DNA of 48,266 nucleotides from Oligoflexia bacterium (GCA_903867855.1 CAIPTA010000151.1:1-48266), one strand, 5' to 3'. Shown: positions 1 through 8,364, numbered from the stretch's first letter. Program-made: numbers and translations. Notes: a model not told the origin generated them from the letters alone.

Positions 1-46
1 CATGCGCGATAAAATCGAATGAAGTGGCTTTTCGATTCCAAAAATA

Positions 47-67
47 TATAGTTTATACTAAGCTATA
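47..67. promoter_or_regulatory. Palindromic operator candidate before the XRE gene
   Basis: A 21-bp imperfect palindrome has arms TATAGTTTA and TAAGCTATA (one mismatch) around a 3-bp centre and ends 4 nt before the start codon of the XRE regulator. A second, perfect 10-bp palindrome, AGCTATAGCT, overlaps it at 61-70. Small XRE regulators commonly autorepress by binding such sites, so autoregulation is inferred. No Shine-Dalgarno sequence is visible between the palindrome and the ATG, so the transcript may be leaderless or very short-leadered. Confidence 0.5.
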
Positions 68-71
68 GCTT

Positions 72-371
72 ATGTTTTCCGCTGAACCAAAGGACACTGC
101 CTCGCTTAGAAGATCACTGCATCTTACGCAAAATGAATTTGCTTTGCTGTTCGGAGTTCATCACATGACCGTAAGCAAGTGGGAGCGGGGCACACAAAGT
201 CCTAGCGGCTATCAATTGGCATTTATGACAGAGTTTGAGCTTGCTGTAGAAAAAGACCCTCCACCGCAAGGATTGCTCTCAGCGATGCTTGCGGGCTCTA
301 GTATCACCAAGGTGCTCTATTCGCTGCTGTCTCGTTCGCAGAGGCAGCCCGCTCGCAAAACGCGGCGTTAA
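72..371 (+). CDS. Small XRE-family helix-turn-helix regulator
   Basis: This 99-residue protein has one Cro/C1-type helix-turn-helix at about residues 10-45. Its motif (LTQNEFALLFGVHHMTVSKW) is followed by ERG and a Pro-rich turn, the pattern seen in antitoxin-type and NadS/HigA-like regulators. The C-terminal tail is basic (RSQRQPARKTRR) and may be disordered or bind DNA. It probably represses its own promoter through the palindrome just upstream. No toxin gene lies downstream. A partner could lie upstream, outside the window. Fold assignment is secure, but the role as antitoxin or stand-alone regulator is open. Confidence 0.8.
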   Translation: MFSAEPKDTASLRRSLHLTQNEFALLFGVHHMTVSKWERGTQSPSGYQLAFMTEFELAVEKDPPPQGLLSAMLAGSSITKVLYSLLSRSQRQPARKTRR

Positions 372-778
372 AATTTTCTATCCCTCCTCATGTATTGGCG
401 GGTGTCCCATCTGTCCCCGCGGGAGATGCGGAACTTATTGAAACTCCTGGGTAGAGCCAAAAAAATAGGCAAAAGCAGCCCATCCGCAGGCGCTGGCCTG
501 AAATTCTTCTCCCTACATATATGGCGGGCGATGATTTGATCCCCTTGATGTCCCCAAGCAAGCTTCAATAGACGTGTATTTTTGGCCAAAGTCCGTGGGG
601 ACGCATTAAACACAATCCCAGGCCATCTCGAATATACAGTAATCTTATGGCTATTTAACGAGACGGCTTCGTGTAAACGGGGGCCATTAGAATCATTCCT
701 TTTCAATACATGGTGAGAACAATTTCAACTTTAGAAAATTGTCATATATACCGAAAACTAGCGGAGGAGATATAAAAT
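372..778. other. 407-bp stretch without a convincing gene
   Basis: No supported gene is seen. The only sizeable reading frame is on the minus strand (706-368). It needs a TTG start, has no recognisable domain and is rich in Arg and Pro, so it is not called. A weak sigma70-like promoter for the next gene may lie at 724-752 (TTCAAC, 17-bp spacer, TATACC). A strong ribosome binding site, GGAGGAGAT, sits at about 762-770. Confidence 0.5.
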
Positions 779-1423
779 ATGTTTACCAAAAAGTACTTTT
801 TATTATGTGCATGCGTAATTTTTTTGCAAAGTGTGGTGACCCGCGCTCAGCCCTGTGATGATAAAGACGGATTTATCAGAAATTCCGACTGCAGCTTTCG
901 AGGAATGCATTACGATGATGCTATCAAGGCCTGCCCAGCTGGCACGCATCTGCCTACGGCGCGTGAAGTTGCAGAATACAGCCAATCCAAGGGTGCCAAG
1001 GGTATTTCTAGAACTAAGTTTGACGAAAACTCTTCCGCGCCATCTGGATACACCTCTGTGGCGTCGACTAATCCTGAAGGCACCCAAGAAGATGCGTTTT
1101 ACTATAGTAATGAAGGCTATTCGCATCCTGGTACGGCCGATACCGGCTCATTTTGGCTGTCATCGCTCCCCCAAGGTAGCTATGGCATTCATTACGCTAG
1201 GGTATTTAGTAATTCCAACGGTAGTCTTAGTGGCGTTAAACATCGCACTAGTGGTTTAGCTGCCGTTTGGTGTTTTAAAACAGATGAAGCGTCAAACACT
1301 CAAAACGACGCTATCAGTAGCGCCGTGATCTCCAGTAACACAAAGACGAAAGTACCTCCGAGCGTTGTAAGTGGTGACCAATCTGCAGTGACTGATAAAA
1401 ATGACGTAACTGAAGTTCGGTAA
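779..1423 (+). CDS. Secreted FISUMP-like protein
   Basis: This 214-residue protein has a classical signal peptide: basic MFTKK, a hydrophobic core to about residue 20, and likely cleavage after TRA near residue 23. The mature part has paired cysteines and a CPAGTHLPTAREVAEY block followed by SFWLSS and an AVWCF block. This resembles the FISUMP/DUF1566 class of secreted proteins, whose C-type-lectin-like fold has a 'CP.G..LP' opening and a C-terminal Cys. The last 40 residues are Ser/Thr/Asn-rich low-complexity sequence. The strong GGAGGAGAT site decides the start. It is a monocistronic gene ending in a rho-independent terminator. Substrate or binding target is unknown. Confidence 0.7.
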   Translation: MFTKKYFLLCACVIFLQSVVTRAQPCDDKDGFIRNSDCSFRGMHYDDAIKACPAGTHLPTAREVAEYSQSKGAKGISRTKFDENSSAPSGYTSVASTNPEGTQEDAFYYSNEGYSHPGTADTGSFWLSSLPQGSYGIHYARVFSNSNGSLSGVKHRTSGLAAVWCFKTDEASNTQNDAISSAVISSNTKTKVPPSVVSGDQSAVTDKNDVTEVR

Positions 1424-1505
1424 ACGAGACTGCCTAACGTCCGCTTTTCATGCGGAAATTTTGCGGACGAATTTCACTTGTAATTAATTTCAGTTTTGGT
1501 CAATC

Positions 1506-1536
1506 AAGCCCGCGCAACAAAAGCGGGCTTTTTTTT
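1506..1536 (+). terminator. Rho-independent terminator of the FISUMP-like gene
   Basis: A perfect 8-bp stem (AAGCCCGC / GCGGGCTT) with a 9-nt loop runs into a tract of eight T residues. A further GC-rich inverted repeat (CGTCCGC at 1438-1444, GCGGACG at 1463-1469) lies between the stop codon and this terminator and may add to 3' end structure. Confidence 0.9.
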
Positions 1537-1619
1537 GCTAAAATCCCGAGCACGCGGGGACATCACGGGGAGCGTATTTTTGCATGCCTTGATGAGTGAG
1601 CCTTTCTGACCGCTCAAAT

Positions 1620-1656
1620 AAAAAAATAAATCCGCAATCTACTGACCCGTCAGTAG
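1620..1656 (-). terminator. Possible terminator of the small membrane-protein gene
   Basis: A perfect 8-bp inverted repeat (CTACTGAC / GTCAGTAG, 2-nt loop) at 1639-1656 contains the stop codon of the small gene. Read on the minus strand it is followed, after about 12 nt, by a T-rich stretch (TATTTTTTTATTT). The gap between stem and T-tract makes this a weak terminator prediction. Confidence 0.35.
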
Positions 1657-1803
1657 GTGCGAAAATTTTCCGTAACTCATGATCTCATGTTTCTCCGCAG
1701 CTTTTCCCATCATCACAAGGGTGCAACTTTTTAGTTGTCCGCAAAGTGCGAGCAGAATTGCAATTTTTATTGCGAAGGCATAAAAACGAATGATATTTCC
1801 CAT
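1639..1803 (-). CDS. Small single-pass membrane protein, unknown
   Basis: This 54-residue protein starts MGNIIRF and has one hydrophobic segment at about residues 5-22 (FYAFAIKIAILLALCG). A short polar tail with two Cys and a His follows. An upstream in-frame start at 1884 exists, but the internal ATG is preferred because GGAG sits 7 nt before it. I do not recognise the family. Position, Shine-Dalgarno site and membrane segment are the only support, so it could be a chance frame. If real, it could be a small inner-membrane regulator or a type I toxin-like peptide. Confidence 0.4.
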   Translation of the reverse strand: MGNIIRFYAFAIKIAILLALCGQLKSCTLVMMGKAAEKHEIMSYGKFSHLLTGQ

Positions 1804-2018
1804 TGTCAGTCTCCAGGTTTTAGTTTTGCCGACAAAATTGTCTGCATTACGACCTAGAAAACTGAAGTAGCGTGCGAGTAGCACGAAAGTAGCACAGCCG
1901 TTTGATGTTTACGGGCAGAGCGCAAAACTCGACCCCGCCTCTTTTGCTACCGACGATTTTATTTATGTTTGAGTTCTCGTTGCTTCGATTGCGCGCTGTG
2001 ACTTTGTGACCAGAAAAA

Positions 2019-2108
2019 TGGCGGAGAGAGTGAGATTCGAACTCACGAGCGGGTTACCCCACTGCCGGTTTTCAAGACCGGTGCTTTCGGCCACTCAGCC
2101 ATCTCTCC
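2019..2108 (-). tRNA. tRNA-Ser (anticodon UGA)
   Basis: This 90-nt type II tRNA has a 7-bp acceptor stem (GGAGAGA / TCTCTCC), a G discriminator and an encoded CCA. The anticodon stem ACCGG/CCGG(T) holds a loop with UGA, the variable arm is long as expected for Ser, and the T-arm is GTGAG-TTCGAAT-CTCAC. It reads UCA and, by wobble, other UCN codons. It lies 7 nt after the stop codon of serS on the same strand, so it is probably processed from the serS transcript. A T5 run follows the CCA directly and may help termination. Confidence 0.97.
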
Positions 2109-2115
2109 GCGAAAA

Positions 2116-3384
2116 CTAAATACGATCAAATCCTGTGTACTTCTGGAGTGCCTTCGGAATCAACACAGAACCGTCTTCCTGCTGATAATTTTCCAAAATT
2201 GCCACCAAAGTGCGCCCGACGGCAAGCCCAGAGCCATTGAGCGTGTGCGCAAAGCGCGGTTTGCCGGTTTCCTTGGAGCGAAAACGAATCCCCGCGCGAC
2301 GAGCCTGAAATTCTCCGAAATTCGAACAAGAGGAAATCTCGCGATAGGCGGCTTGCCCTGGAAGCCACACTTCTAGATCATAAGTTTTGGTAGAACCAAA
2401 GCCCGTATCGCCAGCGCAGAGAAGCATGGTTTGGAAGGGAAGCTCCAGGCGCTTCAATACTTCTTCCGCATGGGAAACTAGTTTTTCGTGAAGCTCTTGC
2501 GATTTCTCTGGATGGGTGAGCATCACTAGCTCTACTTTATCAAACTGATGCTGCCGAATGAGCCCTTTCGTGTCGCGACCGTAGGAGCCGGCCTCTGAGC
2601 GGAAGCACGGAGTGTATGCAGTTAGCATTGTGGGGAGTTTGGCTTCGTCTAAAATTTCTTCTCGGTAAAAGTTGGTGAGCGGCACTTCTGCCGTTGGAAT
2701 CATAAATAGATCAAATTTATCTATTTTGAATACATCTTCATGAAATTTTGGAAGTTGACCCGTACCAAGCAGAGCTTTGGTATTCACCATTACAGGCGGA
2801 AGCATTTCTGTATAGCCATGAGTCTCTGTGTGGAGATCAAGCATAAAACTGATCAATGCACGTTCGAGCTTTGCGCCTTTACCAATCAGAGTAGAAAAAC
2901 GCGCGCCAGACATTCTCGCTGAACGATCGAAATCTAAAATTCCAAGCTTTAAGCCGAGATCATGATGATCGAGCGCCTGAAAAGAAAACTTCTTGGGCTC
3001 GCCAACCTTTCGCACCATTTTGTTTTCGCTAGAATCTTTTCCATTGGGCACAGACTCATCTAGTATATTAGGAATATACAAGAGCATCTCGTCTACCTTG
3101 GCTTGCAGCGCGGTGAGTTCCGTGTCTGTTCTTTCTAGATCCACATTTAGTTTTTGCGATTCTTCCATCAGCGCCGAAACATCTTCACCAGAGCGTTTCT
3201 TGGTGCCAATATCTTTCGCAATCTGATTTCTGCGGGAGCGCATGGTTTCGGCTCGTTGTAAAATTTCTCTACGCGGAGAATCTTCGGCCAGAATTTTAGC
3301 CACCATTTCTGTGGGGAAGTTTCTTTGCGCAAGTTTTGCGCGCATCAAATCTTGGTTTTCAATTATCCAGCGTAAATCGAGCAT
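2116..3384 (-). CDS. serS: Seryl-tRNA synthetase
   Basis: This 422-residue cytoplasmic class II aminoacyl-tRNA synthetase charges tRNA-Ser with serine using ATP. The N-terminal coiled-coil arm (about residues 30-105), which recognises the long variable arm of tRNA-Ser, is present. Catalytic motif 2 (CFRSEAGSYGRDTKGLIRQH) and motif 3 (GSGLAVGRTLVAILENYQ) are intact, and length is normal for the family. It begins 12 nt after the stop codon of the TPR gene, so it looks like the last protein gene of the mfd-to-serS transcription unit. The UGA tRNA-Ser, one of its own substrates, follows it. Confidence 0.97.
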   Translation of the reverse strand: MLDLRWIIENQDLMRAKLAQRNFPTEMVAKILAEDSPRREILQRAETMRSRRNQIAKDIGTKKRSGEDVSALMEESQKLNVDLERTDTELTALQAKVDEMLLYIPNILDESVPNGKDSSENKMVRKVGEPKKFSFQALDHHDLGLKLGILDFDRSARMSGARFSTLIGKGAKLERALISFMLDLHTETHGYTEMLPPVMVNTKALLGTGQLPKFHEDVFKIDKFDLFMIPTAEVPLTNFYREEILDEAKLPTMLTAYTPCFRSEAGSYGRDTKGLIRQHQFDKVELVMLTHPEKSQELHEKLVSHAEEVLKRLELPFQTMLLCAGDTGFGSTKTYDLEVWLPGQAAYREISSCSNFGEFQARRAGIRFRSKETGKPRFAHTLNGSGLAVGRTLVAILENYQQEDGSVLIPKALQKYTGFDRI

Positions 3385-3396
3385 TTTCTCTTCTTT

Positions 3397-6300
3397 CTAG
3401 TTCATTTCTCGTAACTTTTGCCGCGCCAACGCTTGCACACGAGGATCGGTTTTTTGAATTCCGAGCACATTTGTAAACGCCTGAATCGCTTTTTGGCGAT
3501 TATTTTGGTGCTGATAAATCAGGCCCATTTCCCAATATGCCTCTGCATAGAGTGGGTCTATCTTAATTACTCTTTGAAAGAGTGACAAGGCGTTGTCGAG
3601 ACTTCCCTGAATAAAATAGGTTTTTCCCAGCGTCTCTAGGGCATCCGCATTGCGTTCATTATAAACGATGGCCTTGGTAAGGGCCTTGATCGCCTCATTA
3701 TATTCTTGCCGCGCCAAGTGAACGCGGCCAAGCTCGGCAAATGCCTCATCGCTACGTGGATTGGCCTTAAGCTCTTTGTTGATATAGTTGATCGCCTCCT
3801 GAGTGTCGGAGCCATTTTCCGAAATCATTGCGAGACGAATATTGATTCCTGGATAATTCGGGGCCAGCGCAAGCACTTGATGATAGTTTTTCGCCGCAGC
3901 ACCGAGATCCCGCACATCAAAAAACAAATCTCCTGCCGCCTTAAATCCCTCTGGATCGTTCGGCGCTAACTTGGAATACATTTCATAGCTGGCCAAAGCA
4001 TAACGATAGCTGTGAAGCCTAGCCGCTGCATCCACTTGCCGATCGCCCTCTTTTTGGGTGAGTTTACCGAGCAATTGAAATGCCTTCGCATAGCGGGGAT
4101 CGGCTTGAATGGCATTTTGTAAATACAACTTACCGGAGTCCTGATCGCCGGAACTTAAATAAATCACAGCCAAGTTGGTCATGATTGGGGCTGAATTTGG
4201 CTGCTCGTTTAATTTATCCTTCAGGAAGGAAATAGCCCGCGTGGGACTCTCTAAATTAAATCTTGCCAGTGCTACTCCGCGAAGAGCGTCGGAGTTTAGA
4301 GCATCATAACGAAGCGCCATGGCATAATAAAATTCCGCAAGCTCTTGATGGCTTTCACTCGATTCCAAATCGCCCATCTGTAAATAGAGCTCGGGCATTC
4401 TACTCCCGACGGAAAGGGCCTGTTTGAAAATTGTTTTCGCCAATTCTTTCTGGCCCTGTTGCTCCGTCATTTTCGCCTTGAGCATTTCGATGGCATCTTT
4501 TCGAAGCTTCATTTCCTCTGCGAGATGAATAGCTGTTTTCGCCTTTTCCGTATCGTAGCGATTTATGAAAATATTCGCGGCCTCAATCGGAGCCTCGATC
4601 GGCCGCTTCTTTTGGGCCATCGCCTTCTCGTAACGATCGATTGCTTCAAAGATTTGACCATTTTTAACATAGAGCCGACCCAATAGAAGATTGGGAGTGG
4701 GATCCTCACGATCACTCTCTCGCGCTTTCAAATAGAGCCGAATGGCATCATCGTATTGCTTGGATTTTTCCGCCTGGCGCGCTTCTAAAATCAGCTTATA
4801 GGTTTGCTGCGTGGCTGGCATCTTTGAGCGAATCCGGTAGGCGAGATCTTCGGTGGAATCTACATCGGGTCTCGCGGTGTGGGCGCCATCAGCAAAGCGT
4901 AGGGCGCGAACAAAATCATTCTGCATCTCAAAGTTTTTCGAAAGTAGAACAAACGTTTCAGCAAGCTCCATGCGGTTGAGCACACCGGGATTATTTACCA
5001 AGATGGATAGGGTTTTTTCTGCAGCCTTATAGTTGTTGGCGCGGAAAAGTAGCTCGGCTTCCATGAGAAGCCCTGGCCCAAACATCGGATGTTCTTTGCG
5101 AAGGCGCCCCAGAACTTCTTTTACGGCAGCACTTTGACCCTTTTTATCCAGAAGGCGTGCATATAAGAGAAGGTGTCTGGGATTTGCGGGGATTCCTTCT
5201 GGAGGCAAAGTCTTGCTAGCATAGGCAGTCGCTTGGTCGATCTGTTTTCGCTCCATTTCGATAAGCGCTTTTTCATAGTAGAGCTCAGGAGTGGCGCGAA
5301 TTTTTAGGTATCCATCTATCGCTTCTTCCGCCTGGTCGTAACGTTGCAGAAGTAGATAGTATCCCGCCAATCCGGCCGCATATTCGGGCGAACTACTGCT
5401 GGAGGGTTTGGGAAAGAGAAGTTTTTTTAAAGTATTAAATAACGTTTCATCCCGAGGAATAATTTCGGAGAGCTGAATATACGCTGAGGCCAGCATTCCA
5501 CGCGCCCGATAGTTTTCTGGATTTTTGCCAACGGCGGAATACAGTTTTTTTACGGCTCGAATATAGTCCGATGGGCTTTCATGGGCCATTAATTGCCGAC
5601 CCTCTTCTAAAAGCGCCTCGGAGGCGCTGCGGTCGGGCTTGTTTCCTAGCGGAGGAGGAGGATTTACTTCCACGTAAGGAAAGCTATGCCAGCGAACATA
5701 TAGATCGGGCTTTTCGCCCTCTGGTTTATTTTCTGGGGAATAGTAGGCGATTAGTAGAATACCGATAGCGAGAATGGCGGCGGTATTGCGAGAGAGAATG
5801 CGACGTCGTCCATCGGGCGTAACATATTCCGCATCGTCAATTTTTCCTCTACGAAAAAAGCCACCCCGCTTTTTCGCCGTTCCCTGCACTTCCGCATCTA
5901 CCTTAGCTTTTGCTAGAGGCTCCGCCGATCTGTGCATCAAACTTTTTACGGCAATATCGGAAAGGATGCGCGTGCCACCCTCTGATAGATCTTCCTCTGA
6001 GGTGGGAACAAGAGATTGAATTTTGGTTGCTTCTTGATCTGGCGTTAAGGATTTGGGCTCGGGGAGCTTAATCTCCCGCAGTGTTGGCATTTCGAATTCA
6101 ACGTTTGAATTGGACGCATCTATCGATGATTCAAAGAGAGTTTTCGTGGGCTCCGAACTTAGCTTGGTAAGCGTTCCGGCATTTGCGGGTGGCTTTGGAA
6201 GAATTGGTTTTTTGTTTTTGCTAAGATCGACTTTTTGTTTTTGTGAAAGGAGTTCGGCCAGCTCTGGATAAGAGGAGAAGGATTTCCATGTGTCGGCCAG

Positions 6301-6426
6301 ATTTTTGGTGGTTGGTTCTTCGCCAGTAATTCTTCCCTTGAGAACGAGCGCACGAACTCTTTCAAGGTCGATCGGGCCTAGAGTTCTTTCTGCCGAGATT
6401 TTTATCTTATAGTTATCGGCTGCCAT
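3397..6426 (-). CDS. Large membrane-anchored TPR protein with GYF_2-like N-terminus
   Basis: This 1009-residue protein begins with a domain (about residues 5-60) carrying GPIDLERVRALVLKGRI and a following W. This resembles the GYF_2/DUF4339 fold common in deltaproteobacterial signalling and motility proteins. A charged, Pro-rich linker follows, then one membrane helix at about residues 213-229 (NTAAILAIGILLIAYY) preceded by basic residues. From about residue 270 to the end there are many tetratricopeptide repeats (for example ALETLGKTYFIQGSLDNALS and AYWEMGLIYQHQNNRQKAIQ). The basic flank before the helix predicts a cytoplasmic N-terminus and a periplasmic TPR domain. It sits between the SurA-like gene and serS. 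A scaffold role in envelope assembly is an inference, and no specific partner can be named. Confidence 0.8.
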   Translation of the reverse strand: MAADNYKIKISAERTLGPIDLERVRALVLKGRITGEEPTTKNLADTWKSFSSYPELAELLSQKQKVDLSKNKKPILPKPPANAGTLTKLSSEPTKTLFESSIDASNSNVEFEMPTLREIKLPEPKSLTPDQEATKIQSLVPTSEEDLSEGGTRILSDIAVKSLMHRSAEPLAKAKVDAEVQGTAKKRGGFFRRGKIDDAEYVTPDGRRRILSRNTAAILAIGILLIAYYSPENKPEGEKPDLYVRWHSFPYVEVNPPPPLGNKPDRSASEALLEEGRQLMAHESPSDYIRAVKKLYSAVGKNPENYRARGMLASAYIQLSEIIPRDETLFNTLKKLLFPKPSSSSSPEYAAGLAGYYLLLQRYDQAEEAIDGYLKIRATPELYYEKALIEMERKQIDQATAYASKTLPPEGIPANPRHLLLYARLLDKKGQSAAVKEVLGRLRKEHPMFGPGLLMEAELLFRANNYKAAEKTLSILVNNPGVLNRMELAETFVLLSKNFEMQNDFVRALRFADGAHTARPDVDSTEDLAYRIRSKMPATQQTYKLILEARQAEKSKQYDDAIRLYLKARESDREDPTPNLLLGRLYVKNGQIFEAIDRYEKAMAQKKRPIEAPIEAANIFINRYDTEKAKTAIHLAEEMKLRKDAIEMLKAKMTEQQGQKELAKTIFKQALSVGSRMPELYLQMGDLESSESHQELAEFYYAMALRYDALNSDALRGVALARFNLESPTRAISFLKDKLNEQPNSAPIMTNLAVIYLSSGDQDSGKLYLQNAIQADPRYAKAFQLLGKLTQKEGDRQVDAAARLHSYRYALASYEMYSKLAPNDPEGFKAAGDLFFDVRDLGAAAKNYHQVLALAPNYPGINIRLAMISENGSDTQEAINYINKELKANPRSDEAFAELGRVHLARQEYNEAIKALTKAIVYNERNADALETLGKTYFIQGSLDNALSLFQRVIKIDPLYAEAYWEMGLIYQHQNNRQKAIQAFTNVLGIQKTDPRVQALARQKLREMN

Positions 6427-6478
6427 CCGTAGCTGCCCCCTGTGTTTATTCTAACACGAGCAGCTAAATATGTAGAGA

Positions 6479-7399
6479 CTAGGGAATATAGATATAGGAT
6501 TGTGCGCGCTCACGCTCTGTCCACAAGGCAAGCTGATTGAGTAGCGCCTTTTGGAAAAGCTGATTTCGAATTCCCTCTTTTTCACGCTCAAACACGGGAT
6601 CTTTTGGGGCACCAATTTCGGCGATTTTTAATATCATATATCCGCCACCGGCTGATATCGGGCTGGAAGATTCGCCTACACGCAAACCGGCAATCGCTTT
6701 TTGAATGGCGGGGCTGAGTTTGTCCTCTTGTAAAACACCGAGCGAACTTTTTTCTGCACCTTGAGCTGCAAGATCAGCACCTACTGCATCGAAATCATCG
6801 CCGGCATGTAGGCGTTTTGCGGCAGCATCCGCCAGCACTTGGTTCGGTAACAATAACTGATGAAGTGTATAGGTGAGCACTAGCTTTTCATTTTTCTTCC
6901 GCTCAAGAAAAGCAGCATTGGTGTAGTAATAGTTTTTCACTTCCTCATCGGTGATCACAGAAAGTGGACGAAGCTCGCGATCAATCAACTTTCGCTTCGC
7001 GATGCTAACGCGCATCAGAGCCTCATAGTCTTCAAAGCGCACGCCTTGGGCTTTCAAAACACTACGCAAGCCTTCGCGATCAATTTTATTGTTGCGTTGA
7101 ACGGAATTGATTTCTTCTTCCACCTCTTCTTTGGCGGGCGGAAACTTTTGCAGAATAAGATCCTCTTGCACTAGATAAGTAATAATTTCCGAACTCTTCT
7201 CGGGGCTAAAGTGCAGCAGGTTGACATAGGGATCGAGCTCTTTGCGTAGATTGGCGTTCTTCGAAAAACCTTCTACATCAGAGTTAAGCACTACATCGCT
7301 ATTAACGAGTGCTGCCGTCTTATCAATGAGACGAGCTTCTGCGCGAAAAGACAGAATAGAAAGACAAAAAAGGATAAAAAAATGGCGCCGTAGGTGCAT
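6479..7399 (-). CDS. SurA-like periplasmic chaperone
   Basis: This 306-residue protein has a signal peptide (MHLRRHFFILFCLSILSFRAEA) and a SurA N-terminal-type domain (DKTAALVNSDVVLNSDVEGF, then long helices to about residue 165). One parvulin-like domain follows (about 170-275). In that domain the usual FGYHII block reads GGGYMILKI, so a conserved His is replaced by Met, and the GGDLGW block is reduced to SLGVL. It may therefore act as an outer-membrane-protein chaperone without strong prolyl isomerase activity. It lies downstream of a second, intact parvulin gene and mfd, an order also known in myxobacteria and relatives. The start codon lies inside a hairpin loop (7384-7422). Confidence 0.8.
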   Translation of the reverse strand: MHLRRHFFILFCLSILSFRAEARLIDKTAALVNSDVVLNSDVEGFSKNANLRKELDPYVNLLHFSPEKSSEIITYLVQEDLILQKFPPAKEEVEEEINSVQRNNKIDREGLRSVLKAQGVRFEDYEALMRVSIAKRKLIDRELRPLSVITDEEVKNYYYTNAAFLERKKNEKLVLTYTLHQLLLPNQVLADAAAKRLHAGDDFDAVGADLAAQGAEKSSLGVLQEDKLSPAIQKAIAGLRVGESSSPISAGGGYMILKIAEIGAPKDPVFEREKEGIRNQLFQKALLNQLALWTERERAQSYIYIP

Positions 7400-7422
7400 G
7401 GTTAGGTCATACCCTCGGCGCC
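7384..7422 (-). promoter_or_regulatory. Hairpin enclosing the SurA-like start codon
   Basis: GGCGCCG and CGGCGCC form a perfect 7-bp GC-rich stem around a 25-nt loop. Read on the minus strand, the loop contains the AGGG Shine-Dalgarno-like sequence, a minimal ATG-ACC-TAA frame and the ATG of the SurA-like gene. It could tune translation initiation between the two chaperone genes. No terminator T-tract follows. Confidence 0.4.
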
Positions 7423-7438
7423 AAAAAATGTCTATGAA

Positions 7439-8287
7439 CTACTCTTGAATCAGCTTCTCGTTAATGCTGATTTTCGACTGCGAACGGAGTCCACCTAGGT
7501 AATCAGAGAAAATTTTCATACGCTTCTCGTCAAATACCATGCGTTGATACTCGGGGATTGCGATTTTGTTACAATCTTTCTCGCCCAAAAGCTTGATGAT
7601 GTGTAGACCAAATTGGCTCTTCACGGGGCGCTTCGTGTACTCGCCCACGCTGAGTTTGCGCGCCTCGGCATAATAAGAGGGGTCGAGCTTGTCTTTTGTT
7701 TGGAAACCGATATCACCACCCGCATCCTTCACATAGCTTTCTTTGGAAGAGTACTGAGCAACCACTTTTTCAAAAGGAGTGCCGGCAGCAAGTGCTTTTT
7801 CTGCCGCATCCATTTTAGCGTAGGCTTCTTTTTCTTCGGCCTTAGTATGGGTTGGATGTAGCACTACATAAACATGGCTTGTGTGAATTTCTGGATTCTT
7901 TTTACAGTAGTTGCGCGCTTCTTGCTCCGAAATGGAAGAGGCGTTTTTGAATTTCTCCGATAGCTGACGCTCAACTAGAGACTGGTAGAGCACCGATTCA
8001 ATGCGTTCACGAATTTCAGGATCGTTATCCAGGTGTTGTTTGCGGGCTTCTTGAACGGCCAACTCAAAATTTACGATATCATTCAAAACGCTGGCCTTGG
8101 TGGGCGGAGTGAACTTAAAAATTTGAATGCTTTCTTTATAGCGACGATCGAATTCCTCTTTGTGCAGAACCTTCCCATTGATGGTGGCCACCACATCGGA
8201 ATCTTCGTCTGCTGCGAAGGAGCATAGGCTGCCAAGAAGAAGAGGGGCTAACAACAGGGCCACTTTGGCGGAGTTTTTAAACAACAT
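7439..8287 (-). CDS. Periplasmic parvulin-type peptidyl-prolyl isomerase
   Basis: This 282-residue PpiC/PrsA-like foldase starts at the internal ATG, which opens a proper signal peptide (MLFKNSAKVALLLAPLLLGS, cleavage near SFA-A). AGGA lies 10 nt before it. The longer frame from 8368 would add 27 residues without signal features, although its ATG overlaps the mfd stop as ATGA. A SurA-type N-terminal helical part (VVATINGKVLHKEEFDRRYK) is followed by a parvulin domain at about 150-245. That domain has SHVYVVLH, GGDIGF and FGLHIIKLL, so the key His residues are kept, unlike in the next gene. It catalyses prolyl isomerisation of secreted proteins. It is translationally close to mfd upstream. Confidence 0.87.
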   Translation of the reverse strand: MLFKNSAKVALLLAPLLLGSLCSFAADEDSDVVATINGKVLHKEEFDRRYKESIQIFKFTPPTKASVLNDIVNFELAVQEARKQHLDNDPEIRERIESVLYQSLVERQLSEKFKNASSISEQEARNYCKKNPEIHTSHVYVVLHPTHTKAEEKEAYAKMDAAEKALAAGTPFEKVVAQYSSKESYVKDAGGDIGFQTKDKLDPSYYAEARKLSVGEYTKRPVKSQFGLHIIKLLGEKDCNKIAIPEYQRMVFDEKRMKIFSDYLGGLRSQSKISINEKLIQE

Positions 8288-8364
8288 AGTATAAGGATCC
8301 TCTGATGGGTAACACGTGGTACGACTCGAATATGATTCAAGTATTACGCTAGGTGAGCAGTGGG

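Noticed and set aside
368..706. Minus-strand frame of 112 codons in the gap after the XRE gene
   Set aside because: It needs a TTG start, shows no domain, is Arg/Pro-rich and has no operon context.
803..1259. Frames on both strands inside the FISUMP-like gene (107 and 134 codons)
   Set aside because: They overlap a gene with a clear signal peptide, ribosome site and terminator. No domain is seen in either.
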